Below are positions 1-8,670 of a stretch of 64,000 bases of DNA, piece by piece. The stretch is taken from NCBI GenBank assembly GCA_001443545.1, contig LMAD01000002.1:1-64000 (forward strand), written 5' to 3'. Below the pieces are notes generated by a model. That model saw nothing but the letters and a program-made list of their open reading frames with translations, searched no databases and had not been told where the DNA came from. The DNA is from Acidimicrobiaceae bacterium RAAP-2 (GTDB lineage Bacteria; Actinomycetota; Acidimicrobiia; Acidimicrobiales; RAAP-2). The translations under genes and the position numbers were made by a program. The first letter of the stretch is position 1. Every line of letters starts with the position of its first letter.

Positions 1-404
1 GTGTGCCAGTCACAGCCGAGTTCCTCGGCGACGCTGCGTCCGTACTTGCCGATCTGGGCGGTCAGCCAACGTCCGGCGCGGTCGGTGACGAGGTGGCGGG
101 GAAAGGCGATGCGCGTGTCGACTTCGCTCCACGAACCCATCGGACAGTCGGGGTCGGGACAGAAGAAGCGTCGCTTGTGCCACACCACTCGCGTCGGTCG
201 GCCGTTCATCGGCAGGTCCACCAGTGACACCCGGTCTCGATCCTTCACCCGGGCGAGCACGCCGCATTCGGGACAGCCGACGTCGACTCGCCGGCACTCG
301 AAGTGGACGGTCACCGCCTGTCGATGCGATCCTTCGATGCCCTTGATGTCCACGTCGAGCAAGTCGACCAGGATCTCGCACATGCGGGTAGGGTCTGTTT
401 CCAC
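1..404 (-). CDS. ISL3-family transposase, N-terminal part (cut by window edge)
   Basis: Reading leftward from a GTG at 404 gives about 134 residues of a transposase running off the window. The zinc-finger head of the ISL3 (IS204/IS1001/IS1096/IS1165) family is visible: a CPECG pair, a basic RVKDRDR stretch, LVDLPMNGRPTRVVW, then a second pair in FFCPDPDCP. The GTG has a GGAAG ribosome site 6 nt upstream. The DDE catalytic domain lies outside the window, so intactness cannot be judged. The element's outer end is probably near 435-457, where the complementary strand reads GGCTCTGCAAATC, similar to ISL3-type termini; this end assignment is tentative. Confidence 0.85.
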   Translation of the reverse strand, partial: METDPTRMCEILVDLLDVDIKGIEGSHRQAVTVHFECRRVDVGCPECGVLARVKDRDRVSLVDLPMNGRPTRVVWHKRRFFCPDPDCPMGSWSEVDTRIAFPRHLVTDRAGRWLTAQIGKYGRSVAEELGCDWH

Positions 405-464
405 GGGGGTTCTTCCAATCTGTCGGTGTCGTAACCACCAGATTTGCAGAGCCCCCGTCTTGCT

Positions 465-713
465 TCAGCCCCTTGTCACCAGTTCGTACTCACCGCCAGA
501 CCCCGCGCATTTCCGAAGCGCCGCATAACTCGTAGTCATTGAATAGTCCTGCCGCGCAAAGGAGTAGCCCCGGTTCAGGCGCGACGCCCACTCGCCGTAG
601 CGAAGGAGGGCGTCGTTCACGGTATGCCAATCCACAACCCACCTCGGTTCGATTTCGCACGTGAGGCGCACGATTGGCAGGCCATCGCTCAGGCGCTGTC
701 GCAACTTCGACAT
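465..713 (-). CDS. hypothetical protein, possibly truncated
   Basis: A reading frame of 82 codons from ATG 713 (a GTG lies just before it) ends about 10 nt outside the presumed ISL3 end. The product is mixed in composition, with no signal peptide or membrane segment, and I recognise no family. Its position between an IS end and the liv operon suggests the remnant of a gene cut by the insertion, or a small accessory gene. No good ribosome binding site is seen. Treat as doubtful. Confidence 0.3.
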   Translation of the reverse strand: MSKLRQRLSDGLPIVRLTCEIEPRWVVDWHTVNDALLRYGEWASRLNRGYSFARQDYSMTTSYAALRKCAGSGGEYELVTRG

Positions 714-785
714 CACGTCGCCAGTATCGGGTGCTAACTCAGTACCTTGGTTCAGCCGTAGGATGCGCCTTCGACTGGTCTTTGA

Positions 786-1538
786 TTAGTGCTTTTCAGA
801 CGGCTCCTCAGCCTTGACTTCAGCGCTGGGCAGACCGAAGAACTGCGCGGCAACGTCAGTTTGAGCGCGGAATCCCTCGATGGGTCCAGTAAACCCATTG
901 CGTCCGCCGTGCAGGATGGCAACTTCATTGGCAAGGTCGAGGACCTTGACATTTTGTTCGGCGAGCAAGATCGTCACTTGATGCCGATCACGGATTGCAG
1001 CAAGAATGCCAACCATTTCCTTGACCAAAATTGGCGAGAGACCAGACGAAGGCTCATCCATCAAAATGAGGCGCGGTTGGCGAATGAGCGCCTTGGCAAG
1101 ACCTAGTTGTTTGCGCTGTCCTCCAGAGAGGCTGCCTGCCGGCGCATGACGCCGCTGCGCGAGCATAGGAAACTCTTCCCACGTCTCCTTGAGGGCGGCT
1201 CTCAAGTCCCGCGATGAGAGACCGGTGCCCCCCACACGCAAATTATCCTCAACATTGAGTTGGGAGAACACCCCCATTTCACTCATGTAGGAAATCGAAG
1301 CACCGATTCGATCATTCGGGTCCCAGCGATCAATGCGCTTGCCGTCGAAGTGGATTTCCCCACCCCATAAAGGAAGCAGCCCCACGACGACCCTCAGTAG
1401 CGTGCTCTTGCCAGCTCCGTTGGTTCCAAGCAGCGCCACCGTAGAACCTTCTCCGACTTCCAAATGTACGTCCCAGAGAACCTGAGTGGTCCCGTAGCCA
1501 GCATCGACGTTGCGCAGTTCGAGAAGGGGCGTGGTCAT
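786..1538 (-). CDS. livF: branched-chain amino acid/amide ABC transporter, ATP-binding protein LivF
   Basis: ATPase of a HAAT-type importer (branched-chain amino acids, amides, urea and similar), acting on the cytoplasmic face with LivG. The 250-residue protein has Walker A GTNGAGKST near residue 38, the signature LSGGQRKQL, Walker B LILMDEPSSGLSP and the switch region around LLAEQN. The length is normal for LivF. It is the last gene of livK-H-M-G-F and starts 2 nt after livG ends, so the two are surely cotranscribed. The substrate cannot be read from the sequence. Confidence 0.93.
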   Translation of the reverse strand: MTTPLLELRNVDAGYGTTQVLWDVHLEVGEGSTVALLGTNGAGKSTLLRVVVGLLPLWGGEIHFDGKRIDRWDPNDRIGASISYMSEMGVFSQLNVEDNLRVGGTGLSSRDLRAALKETWEEFPMLAQRRHAPAGSLSGGQRKQLGLAKALIRQPRLILMDEPSSGLSPILVKEMVGILAAIRDRHQVTILLAEQNVKVLDLANEVAILHGGRNGFTGPIEGFRAQTDVAAQFFGLPSAEVKAEEPSEKH

Positions 1539-1540
1539 TG

Positions 1541-2377
1541 TTACTTCCCGAGGTAGACGTCGATGACTCGACGGTCGGCGATCGCGGCACGAAGCGTCCC
1601 GCGAAAGATTGGTGAACCAGCATCCATGACGACGACGGTGTCGACGATTTGCTCCAAGAAGTCCATCAGATGCTCGACGATAACAAGTGCGAGACCCGCG
1701 TCTTTCAACTGGCGCAACAATCCCGCGACATGCTCAAGTTCACGTGTACTGAGACCAGCACCCAATTCGTCGATGAAGAGAACGTCCGGCCGCGTGGCGA
1801 GTGCACGCGCCAGGTCGAGCAACTTCTGTTCGCTACTCGTGAGAAAGGATGCCTGAATATTTGCGACACTTTCCAGTCCGACAAATTGTAACGGGTCAGC
1901 ATCAAAGTTCACCTGGCTGCTTCGACTGCTCGCGTGGGCGACGGCGATATTGTCCTGGACGCTCAGGTCACCGAGAGGGTGGGGAATCTGGAATGTACGA
2001 TTGATCCCGAGACGGCAGAGGCGGTGCGATGGCATCCCCGAAATATCGCGTCCCTTGAACGTCACCGAGCCGCCGCTCGGTCGATAGACGCCGGTGACCA
2101 CATTGATCAATGTCGTCTTGCCCGATCCGTTGGGCCCAACGAGTCCGACAGCCTGGCCCGCGACGGCATCGAGGCTGACGGCGGAGACAGCCTTAAATCC
2201 ACCGAATGCTTTCGTGAGACCACGAACTTGCAACGGGGCATCCGATTCACCAAGGTCCCACGATTCGTTGGCGCGATTCTCATCTTCGAAACTGCTCGAC
2301 GTGAGCGGCAGTTCACTGTCAGCCGTCTCGTGAGACACCTTCGAAGCGCGTGCGAATAACCTTGGGCTAGAGCGCAT
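1541..2377 (-). CDS. livG: branched-chain amino acid/amide ABC transporter, ATP-binding protein LivG
   Basis: Second ATPase of the importer. An N-terminal extension of about 45 polar residues precedes the ABC domain; then come Walker A GPNGSGKTT, the LivG-like stretch GINRTFQIPHPL, a signature region reading LTSSEQKLLDLARAL in place of a canonical LSGGQ, Walker B VLFIDELGAGL and the H-loop IVEHLMDF. The ATG at 2377 overlaps the livM stop by one base (TGATG), which fixes the start and implies translational coupling. The weak signature (SSEQ) is the one oddity; LivG proteins often read SYGEQR here, so the site may still work. Confidence 0.92.
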   Translation of the reverse strand: MRSSPRLFARASKVSHETADSELPLTSSSFEDENRANESWDLGESDAPLQVRGLTKAFGGFKAVSAVSLDAVAGQAVGLVGPNGSGKTTLINVVTGVYRPSGGSVTFKGRDISGMPSHRLCRLGINRTFQIPHPLGDLSVQDNIAVAHASSRSSQVNFDADPLQFVGLESVANIQASFLTSSEQKLLDLARALATRPDVLFIDELGAGLSTRELEHVAGLLRQLKDAGLALVIVEHLMDFLEQIVDTVVVMDAGSPIFRGTLRAAIADRRVIDVYLGK

Positions 2378-3528
2378 CAGTAACCATCTCTTCCGTTTTC
2401 CCGGCCGCCGAGATCCTGGTTTGAAGCGCGCGGGTGTGGGATTGGTTGGCCAGTCCCGCTCAGCAACTCCGGCGCTCTATTCACGCGGGACGTTACGAAT
2501 CGCAACCATCTAGGCCGGTTGCCCGAATGACCAATTAGTGAACTGAGACCACCCGGAAGGAACAAGACGAGCAGGATGATCAGGACACCATAGACAAGTT
2601 CGAAATATTGGGGATTCGAGATTCCGATGTACTGGTAGAGCGTGTACAGCACGACGGCTCCCACGACGGGTCCAAGCACCGTTCGTACACCACCAAATAG
2701 CGCGAAGACGATGGCGTACACGCTGATCGTCAGGTCGAAAGGACTCTCCGCGTAGAACGCTGCGGTCATGATGGCCCATATGGCTCCCGCCAGACCGGCC
2801 AATGCCGCGCTAATGAACCAAGCGAGGGTTCGGGCCTTCACGACATTAATACCGGCCATGGCAGCGCTGACTGGATCAGAACGAATTGCCCGAAGCGAAA
2901 GCCCGAAGTGCGATTCCCGTATGAATACCGTGACGGCAATGGCAAGCGTCATAATGCCGAGAGCGACGAAATAGGCCTGATTCGCGTTGAAGATTTCGGG
3001 CAACGATGTGCCACTCTCGCCGTAGGTCCACGGTTCGTTCGCGACAATGTAGTAAATCACCTGCGAGGCGGCGAGCGTTGCCAAGGCGAAGTACGCGCCA
3101 GAAAGGCGCAGCAAAGGTGACAGTACCAATCCGATCAGCGCCGCGGCCAGTCCGCCAATTGCGAGCGCGGCAAAACCAGAAACGTGCCAGTACGAGATGG
3201 AAAGCGCCGCACCGTAGGCGCCGGCTCCGAAGAAACCGACGTAGCCGAAGGGCAGATAACCGGTGTAGCCGTAGAGCACGTTTACCCCCTCGGCGAGCAC
3301 CACGTAGACCACCATTGTCGTGAGAAACGACAAGTTGTTGTACAGGTGTGGTGCGAATCCGAGCAGCGTTGGCGCCAAGACAATCGGCGCGAGGCGCCGG
3401 ATCCAACGGCCCCATCGAGATGGGAGTCCCCACACTCGAGTTGGTCCTCTCGCGATTCGAGTGTGGGGGCCAACCTTGTTCTCGTGGTTGAACCGCTCCT
3501 CGGTAGGTGAAGTTGGTTGGTCAGGCAC
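2377..3528 (-). CDS. livM: branched-chain amino acid/amide ABC transporter permease LivM
   Basis: Inner-membrane permease with about ten hydrophobic segments. The LivM hallmarks are present: GYTGYLPFGYVGFFGAGAYG early and RAIRSDPVSAAMAGINV, the cytoplasmic loop that contacts the ATPase. I chose GTG 3528 because a GGAGGAAAGG ribosome site precedes it; an upstream in-frame TTG at 3546 would add six residues. Either start overlaps the end of livH. The C-terminal tail (about 40 residues after the last helix) is polar and poorly conserved. Confidence 0.9.
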   Translation of the reverse strand: MPDQPTSPTEERFNHENKVGPHTRIARGPTRVWGLPSRWGRWIRRLAPIVLAPTLLGFAPHLYNNLSFLTTMVVYVVLAEGVNVLYGYTGYLPFGYVGFFGAGAYGAALSISYWHVSGFAALAIGGLAAALIGLVLSPLLRLSGAYFALATLAASQVIYYIVANEPWTYGESGTSLPEIFNANQAYFVALGIMTLAIAVTVFIRESHFGLSLRAIRSDPVSAAMAGINVVKARTLAWFISAALAGLAGAIWAIMTAAFYAESPFDLTISVYAIVFALFGGVRTVLGPVVGAVVLYTLYQYIGISNPQYFELVYGVLIILLVLFLPGGLSSLIGHSGNRPRWLRFVTSRVNRAPELLSGTGQPIPHPRASNQDLGGRENGRDGY

Positions 3529-4393
3529 GGCGAACCTTTCCTCCAAATAGTCCGCTCGGCTTGAGGAGCACGACGAGAAGTAACAACACGTAGGGCACCA
3601 TGCCCGTCCATTCAGTGGCGTAGGCCTGGGTCAAACTCGAGGCGAGGCCGACGAGTAGTCCACCGACGGCAGTGCCGAGAGGATTACCGAGAGAGCCGAT
3701 GATAATGACCGTGAACGCTGTCACGGTGAGTGCACTACCCGTGGTCGGATTGATGCCGCCAAGCATGTACACGCTCAGCGTGCCCGCAATGGCTGCGAAG
3801 GCGATGCCGATCATGAATGCGGTGGTCGCTACGAATCGCACTCGCACGCCCGAGGCGATGGCCTCGTGCTCGTCGGCCATCACTGCGCGCGTGGATAGCC
3901 CAAGTCGTGTCTTATACAGGTATGCGTACAGTACGCCGAGAGCAGGTATCGAAAGTCCGGCCGAGAGAACCACGCTTGACGGGTACAACTGGCCGAACAA
4001 GTCGATAGGACCACCGAGCGAGGGCAGCGTCACTTGATTCGCTCCGTACATCATGGTCGCCGCAGCTTCGAGCACCTGGGAGACGCCGAAGAAGACAATC
4101 AGTGACGCCGTCTCCGTGTCCGCCGCCCTCTTGAGCCGGGGAACGGTTACTTGATACAACAGGAATCCGAGCACCAGCGCCAAGGGGATCGACAGTGGAA
4201 TCGCCCACAGCGGATTGATGTGCGCAATTGTTGAGAGTGAATACGCCAGGTAACCGCCCAAGACAATCAAATCGCCATGGGCCAAGTTAACGAGGCGCAT
4301 CACTCCGAACAATAGGTTGAGGCCAATCCCGATGAGCCCGAAAAACAGCCCAAACAGGATCCCGTTGATCACCGCGTATTGGAAAAGCTGCAC
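3521..4393 (-). CDS. livH: branched-chain amino acid/amide ABC transporter permease LivH
   Basis: Inner-membrane permease of 290 residues with about eight hydrophobic segments. Family landmarks are GLIGIGLNLLFGVMRLVNLAHGDLIVLGGY-type text at the N terminus (broken here only for length) and the EHEAIASGVRV coupling loop. It starts at GTG 4393, with GGAGAAG 6 nt upstream, and lies 16 nt after the binding-protein gene. It pairs with LivM to form the transmembrane channel of the importer. Confidence 0.92.
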   Translation of the reverse strand: MQLFQYAVINGILFGLFFGLIGIGLNLLFGVMRLVNLAHGDLIVLGGYLAYSLSTIAHINPLWAIPLSIPLALVLGFLLYQVTVPRLKRAADTETASLIVFFGVSQVLEAAATMMYGANQVTLPSLGGPIDLFGQLYPSSVVLSAGLSIPALGVLYAYLYKTRLGLSTRAVMADEHEAIASGVRVRFVATTAFMIGIAFAAIAGTLSVYMLGGINPTTGSALTVTAFTVIIIGSLGNPLGTAVGGLLVGLASSLTQAYATEWTGMVPYVLLLLVVLLKPSGLFGGKVRRA

Positions 4394-4409
4394 GGTGACT
4401 TCTCCGTAC

Positions 4410-5696
4410 TTACTTAGTAGGGGCCGGGTAAATCGGCGTCGCGTTTACCATGGTCTTCTGACTAGGCGTTGCGGGATACACGATCTTGAGCACGTAGCCG
4501 TTTCCATGGGGGACGGCTTGGGCGACTGGCAAGAGTTCGCCGACCTGCTCACCCGTCTTGTCCACCTTGAAGGTTCCTTCCAGCGTCTGGAGCTTCCCGT
4601 TGACTGCCGTGATGCCCGCCCGGATGCCGAGTTGACTCATCGACGTGGCGTGAGCGAAAGCCGCCTGCACCGCGAGTCCCGCGTTGTAGCCGGCCACATC
4701 GAGGAAGTTCACCGTGCTCGCCTTGCCGGGTGCGAAATGGTGCACGAACGCGGTGAGTCCGAGGCCCAGGTTCACCTTGTTGATGACCAGGGTGGGCGGC
4801 ACCGCGTAAGTGTAGGTGTTGGCCACGGTCGACGCACCAACGTCTTGGCTGAAAAGGGTCGGCAATTGCCCCAGGAATGGTGTCAGCACGAACTTGAAGT
4901 GAGTACCAGTCGCCTTGAGCTCGTTGAGGAACGCGATGTCGTTGTTCGGGTAGCCCAACTCTAGGACTGCATCAGGATTAGTGGCCTTGATCGACTGGAC
5001 CAGGGTGCTGTAGTCACTCTGGGTCGTCGGAACTCCCTGGAAGTAGACGGGCGTTATCCCTTTTTGCTTCAAGAATCCTTGGATCGCCGTGGCCTGTGCC
5101 TGGTCAAAGTCGTTTTGGCAGTAGAGGATGGCAACTCGCTTCGTCTTCAGACTCTCCAACAACTTGGCGACCGGCTTCGGCCATACGGCCGAAACGGGCA
5201 AGGAAGTGAGGACCACGTAGGGATTGGCCCCATTGGAGAAGAATGACGTGCCCGACCCGGTCACGTCAAAGAGCAACTGTTTCTGGTCTTTGGCAATGGT
5301 GATCGCCGGCGCGGTCAATACCGAGCCGAAGTCCGCGACCATCACGTTGACGTGGTTCTGGGTGAGCAACTGGTTGTAGAGCGTCGTCGCCGTTGCTGGG
5401 TCACTCTGGTCGTTATAGGCGACGATCTTGACCTTCTCTTTCTTCTTAAGCGGGGCGACGTACATGCCACCATGAGCGTTGACGCTCTTCGCCCAGAATT
5501 GCAGTCCGGCGTACTCCGGTAGCGACGACGTCGCGAAGGAACCGGTGCTGGCGTAAAGCGTGCCAACCGAGATCGTGTTGCTCGAACTCTTTGGTGACGC
5601 CCCCATCGCGCTACCCGTGCTCAGCGCGGCAAGACCCGCAAAAGCCATACTTGATGCGACAAGTCCTATACTTGTTCGCTTGGCAAAGTCGTTCAT
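4410..5696 (-). CDS. livK: extracellular substrate-binding protein of the Liv-type ABC importer
   Basis: Type-I periplasmic binding fold (Peripla_BP_6) that captures the substrate outside the membrane. The start is ATG 5696, behind a strong GGAGGGG ribosome site, giving 428 residues; a longer frame begins upstream but lacks such a site. A signal peptide is clear: a basic start (MNDFAKRT), a hydrophobic core, and a small-residue cut near SAMGA. Mature landmarks include VGTLYASTGSFA and PDAVLELGYPNNDIAFLNEL. First gene of the operon; the divergent regulator at 6172 is its likely controller. Confidence 0.9.
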   Translation of the reverse strand: MNDFAKRTSIGLVASSMAFAGLAALSTGSAMGASPKSSSNTISVGTLYASTGSFATSSLPEYAGLQFWAKSVNAHGGMYVAPLKKKEKVKIVAYNDQSDPATATTLYNQLLTQNHVNVMVADFGSVLTAPAITIAKDQKQLLFDVTGSGTSFFSNGANPYVVLTSLPVSAVWPKPVAKLLESLKTKRVAILYCQNDFDQAQATAIQGFLKQKGITPVYFQGVPTTQSDYSTLVQSIKATNPDAVLELGYPNNDIAFLNELKATGTHFKFVLTPFLGQLPTLFSQDVGASTVANTYTYAVPPTLVINKVNLGLGLTAFVHHFAPGKASTVNFLDVAGYNAGLAVQAAFAHATSMSQLGIRAGITAVNGKLQTLEGTFKVDKTGEQVGELLPVAQAVPHGNGYVLKIVYPATPSQKTMVNATPIYPAPTK

Positions 5697-6171
5697 ATAT
5701 TCCCCTCCTGGATGTTCCCAAATTCCTGGTGTGAACATAACAGGGCGATACCAGGCGTAGTTGTGTCACTTTGGGACAGTCGACGTCATAAAAGTGGTGG
5801 CTACCACGCGCAATGCGCATAGCAGTTTCGAAGTTGCAGACGCCCGAGAATCACATCATTCCCTTCGGCGCAAGCGAATCATCGTGTGGATTCGAGCATC
5901 TCGCGTGGCGGATTACGATTCCAACTGATTGCGCACGGTGCGATTGGCCACGTGTTGGGTTTGGCCCACCGTGCATACGTTCTGACCCCCGATTGTCGAT
6001 ATATTTCACGTAGCGTCCGACAGGCGTCGAAACCTAGTTCGTTGGGTCCTAGTTCGGGATTATTTGGCGGATAGTTCTTGGTCATTCTTAGCTAATCGAC
6101 GTTGATCAGGGGGTATTACATGTGCGATTGCGAAGGTAACCGAGTGGACCGTCAACCCCCCCGGGCTCACG
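5697..6171. promoter_or_regulatory. divergent intergenic region between livK and its putative regulator
   Basis: 475 bp without a convincing gene. It should hold the promoters of the leftward liv operon and the rightward regulator. Two elements could be operators: a 9-nt direct repeat CCTAGTTCG at 6033-6041 and 6048-6056 (15-nt pitch), and the short palindrome CGCAC-G-GTGCG at 5932-5942. No GG-N10-GC sigma-54 promoter was recognised, in keeping with the missing sigma-54 contact loop in the neighbouring regulator. Confidence 0.45.
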
Positions 6172-7929
6172 ATGATACGGATAAGTATTGGGATGGACGA
6201 GCCTCACAAGGTCTCACCCGTGCGTGACGTGATTAGTGAATCGTGGGACCGTTGTCGGCTGAATGGTGTGCGAACAGAACTGCGAAATCCCCCGTACACG
6301 CCTCATACTGAAGATGACGGCATTTTTCTCAGCGTTGTGCGACCGATACTTCAACACCTGAGCGATCAACTCGTAGGCTGCCAGGCTGCAGTGTTCGCGT
6401 CTGACAGCGAAGCCAGAGTGATAGACCGATGGGTTACCGAAGCACAATTGGCACGTCGACTTGACAAGTTGACGCTCGCCGTCGGGTTCTCACGAGCTGA
6501 ACGCGATGTGGGCACCAATGCAATTGGCACCTCACTGGTGCTCGGAGAGTTGACCGAAGTCGTCGCCGGCGAGCATTACGCCCAATCTCTCCAGTGCCTC
6601 TCATGCGTTGCTGCCCCAATTCGCGATCCACACGATGGTCGAATGCTCGGTGCCGTGAGTGTCACCGTGATGAAAGAGGACTACAGCCCGTTCATCGTGC
6701 CCCTCGTTCGGCGAGCGACTGAAACAATTCACGAGTCTCTCGTCAATGGCGCAACGTCAGATGAGCGCATGCTCTTAGAACGATTCCTCGAAGCCACGCG
6801 ACACTCGCACCGTCCCGTCCTGTCCATGAATGAACAAGTGCTGATTGCCAACCGTGCCGCATCGGAACTGCTGGGGGACACGGACCACGACCGACTGTGG
6901 ACTGAAGTTAATCACGCCCATTCGATGCCTCGGCCAACGCCGGCGGTCAAGCTGCAAATCGGCAACGGAAGGCCAATCACCGCGCTCTTTCATCCGGTCA
7001 ACGACGGCTTGAGGACCGTTGGCGACCTAGTCATGCTCAGAGCCGACACCGCTACTCCGGTTCCGAAGCGAAAAAGGAACGCCCCGCGTTTTTCTCGAAA
7101 CGAGACGCTCCACCTGCCGTTGCTCGCGGGACGAAGCGTTGCGTGGAGCGAGGTGGTAGAGAAGGCGGTCCATTACTCCCAGACTCGCCAGCGGTTGATC
7201 ATCAGCGGTGAAGCCGGCGTGGGGAAGTTCTCCGTTGCATTGGCCATCGACCAATTGCGCGCCTTCGGCGAACAATTTATTCTGCGCGACGCCGCCAATC
7301 AGAACGTCGAAGGAGCGACCCGATGGATACGTCGCACGGCCGCCGCCCTGAACGGCCCGCCGGCGACTGTGATCATTCGTCACCTAGAACTGCTCGACGA
7401 GGCCAGCGCACAAAGCGTGGCTCAACTCATTGATGCCTTTGACGAAACGGGCGGAGTGTGGCTTGCCGCAACGGTGACTGCCCCATCGCTCGACGGGCAT
7501 GCTCCTCTACTCGACCGATTCCCGATCGCCATCCACATTCCGCCACTGCGCCAGCGAACCTACGACATTCCCGTGCTCGTCGAGCACTGGTTTGGCAAGG
7601 GCAGTATGACGTCGGAAGCGGTATCGGCCCTTTCAATGCACCGCTGGCCGGGCAACGTCCGCGAACTCCACGAACTACTCACCGCACTGTTCGCCGAGAG
7701 CGGTCGACGTGCTCCCCTGTCGCTCGGCGACTTGCCAGCGCAGTACCGAATGCGCCGTCCGCGGGGATTGACACTCATCGAGCAGACGCAGTACGAGCTC
7801 ATAATCGGTGCCCTAGCCGCGTGTCACGGTAACCGAGCGCACGCCGCCGAACGGGTCGGCATCTCGCGATCGAGTCTTTACCGCAAACTCGAATCATTTG
7901 GCATCGACGCCAACGCATTTCTCGACTAG
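6172..7929 (+). CDS. AcoR/DhaR-like transcriptional regulator with degenerate AAA+ core
   Basis: 585 residues in bacterial enhancer-binding layout: an N-terminal signalling region with the RDVISESWDRC start and a GAF-like domain (about residues 50-190, including GTNAIGTSL and LSCVAAPIRDP), a central AAA+-like domain (about 330-500), and a Fis-type helix-turn-helix (about 540-580, ERVGISRSSLYRKLESFG). RWPGNVRELHELL is canonical. However, the Walker A position reads GEAGVGKF without the usual T/S, the Walker B position reads IIRHLELLD, and no GAFTGA loop exists. It therefore probably does not drive sigma-54 transcription and may act as a ligand-responsive repressor or activator of the divergent liv operon. 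The start could also be ATG 6193. Confidence 0.85.
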   Translation: MIRISIGMDEPHKVSPVRDVISESWDRCRLNGVRTELRNPPYTPHTEDDGIFLSVVRPILQHLSDQLVGCQAAVFASDSEARVIDRWVTEAQLARRLDKLTLAVGFSRAERDVGTNAIGTSLVLGELTEVVAGEHYAQSLQCLSCVAAPIRDPHDGRMLGAVSVTVMKEDYSPFIVPLVRRATETIHESLVNGATSDERMLLERFLEATRHSHRPVLSMNEQVLIANRAASELLGDTDHDRLWTEVNHAHSMPRPTPAVKLQIGNGRPITALFHPVNDGLRTVGDLVMLRADTATPVPKRKRNAPRFSRNETLHLPLLAGRSVAWSEVVEKAVHYSQTRQRLIISGEAGVGKFSVALAIDQLRAFGEQFILRDAANQNVEGATRWIRRTAAALNGPPATVIIRHLELLDEASAQSVAQLIDAFDETGGVWLAATVTAPSLDGHAPLLDRFPIAIHIPPLRQRTYDIPVLVEHWFGKGSMTSEAVSALSMHRWPGNVRELHELLTALFAESGRRAPLSLGDLPAQYRMRRPRGLTLIEQTQYELIIGALAACHGNRAHAAERVGISRSSLYRKLESFGIDANAFLD

Positions 7930-8104
7930 TTGTCCGCCGTTAGAAAAATACCACAGGGACCCGGAGTTGGCTCAGGGTCCACATGTTTCCGGATCTCTAC
8001 TGTCGATGACCGAGCACGATCGTGTGCAATGGAGAAAGGCGAGACGTCGCTTCGGGGTATCGACCGTGCCGTGTACTCGCGCATTGTGGCTCGCAGGTCG
8101 GGGT

Positions 8105-8362
8105 ATGGCCAACGAGGAGGTTGACCTGCAGCGGATTTTGGTAGCTAATTCGGCGTCCGTGGACATTCGTAGTGTGCTAGCAACCGTGGTCGTCCTCCGT
8201 GGCGAGGTAACGGTGACGGCTCAGTCTCGTAACGAGACGACACTTTACGAGGGAGTCCAGAGTAGCCGTGACCTTCCTCAGGTTGTTGTCGCGCTTAGCC
8301 GTGATGAGCCTGATCAGGATCTCGGAGGGAGTGAGTACCTTCGGCCGAACATAAGACTGTAA
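8105..8362 (+). pseudogene. receiver-like fragment next to the IS3 element
   Basis: An 85-codon frame from ATG 8105 has the alternation of a response-regulator receiver domain: RILVANSASVD (first strand and acidic turn), a helix, EVTVTAQS, a helix, then PQVVVALSRD. The phosphoacceptor Asp expected in the third strand is absent and the domain stops about half way, just before the IS3 genes. I infer a pseudo-receiver gene truncated by the insertion, but the similarity is by pattern only. The frame is also open upstream of 8105. Bases 7930-8104 hold no recognised feature beyond a weak 6-bp hairpin (GGACCC/GGGTCC, 7957-7980) that might end the regulator transcript. Confidence 0.3.
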
Positions 8363-8376
8363 GGAAGGCTCAATTC

Positions 8377-8670
8377 ATGCCAGCGTCCTATCCCGCGGAG
8401 TTCCGACGGCGAGCGATCGCGCTCGTGAGATCGGGGTGGTCGGTCACTAAGACTGCCCACGATCTCGACGTTACGCCCGCCACCATCTACAACTGGATCA
8501 AACAGGACCGGATCGACCACGGCGAGATCCCTGGCGTGTCGACCAAGGAGTCCAAGGACTTGGTGAGGGCACGCCGACGCATCCGCGAGCTCGAGGCCGA
8601 GGTCGAGATCCTGCGCCGCGCCAACGAACTACTCGGAAAGGACATCCGCCCAAAAGGGTCTACCCGGTGA
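8377..8670 (+). CDS. IS3-family transposase OrfA
   Basis: 97-residue DNA-binding subunit of the IS3 transposase. It begins with the HTH_Tnp_1 pattern (YPAEFRRRAIALVRSGWS) with a helix-turn-helix through TPATIYNWIKQD, and ends in a leucine-zipper-like coiled coil (RIRELEAEVEILRRANELL). An AAGGAAGG ribosome site lies about 10 nt before the ATG. The stop overlaps the orfB start as GTGA, so OrfB is either translationally coupled or made by frameshifting as an OrfAB fusion, as is usual in this family. Confidence 0.93.
   Translation: MPASYPAEFRRRAIALVRSGWSVTKTAHDLDVTPATIYNWIKQDRIDHGEIPGVSTKESKDLVRARRRIRELEAEVEILRRANELLGKDIRPKGSTR

Noticed and set aside
5697..6171. Sigma-54 type promoter upstream of livK
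   Set aside because: No GG-N10-GC pair at suitable distance was seen, and the neighbouring regulator lacks the sigma-54 contact loop.
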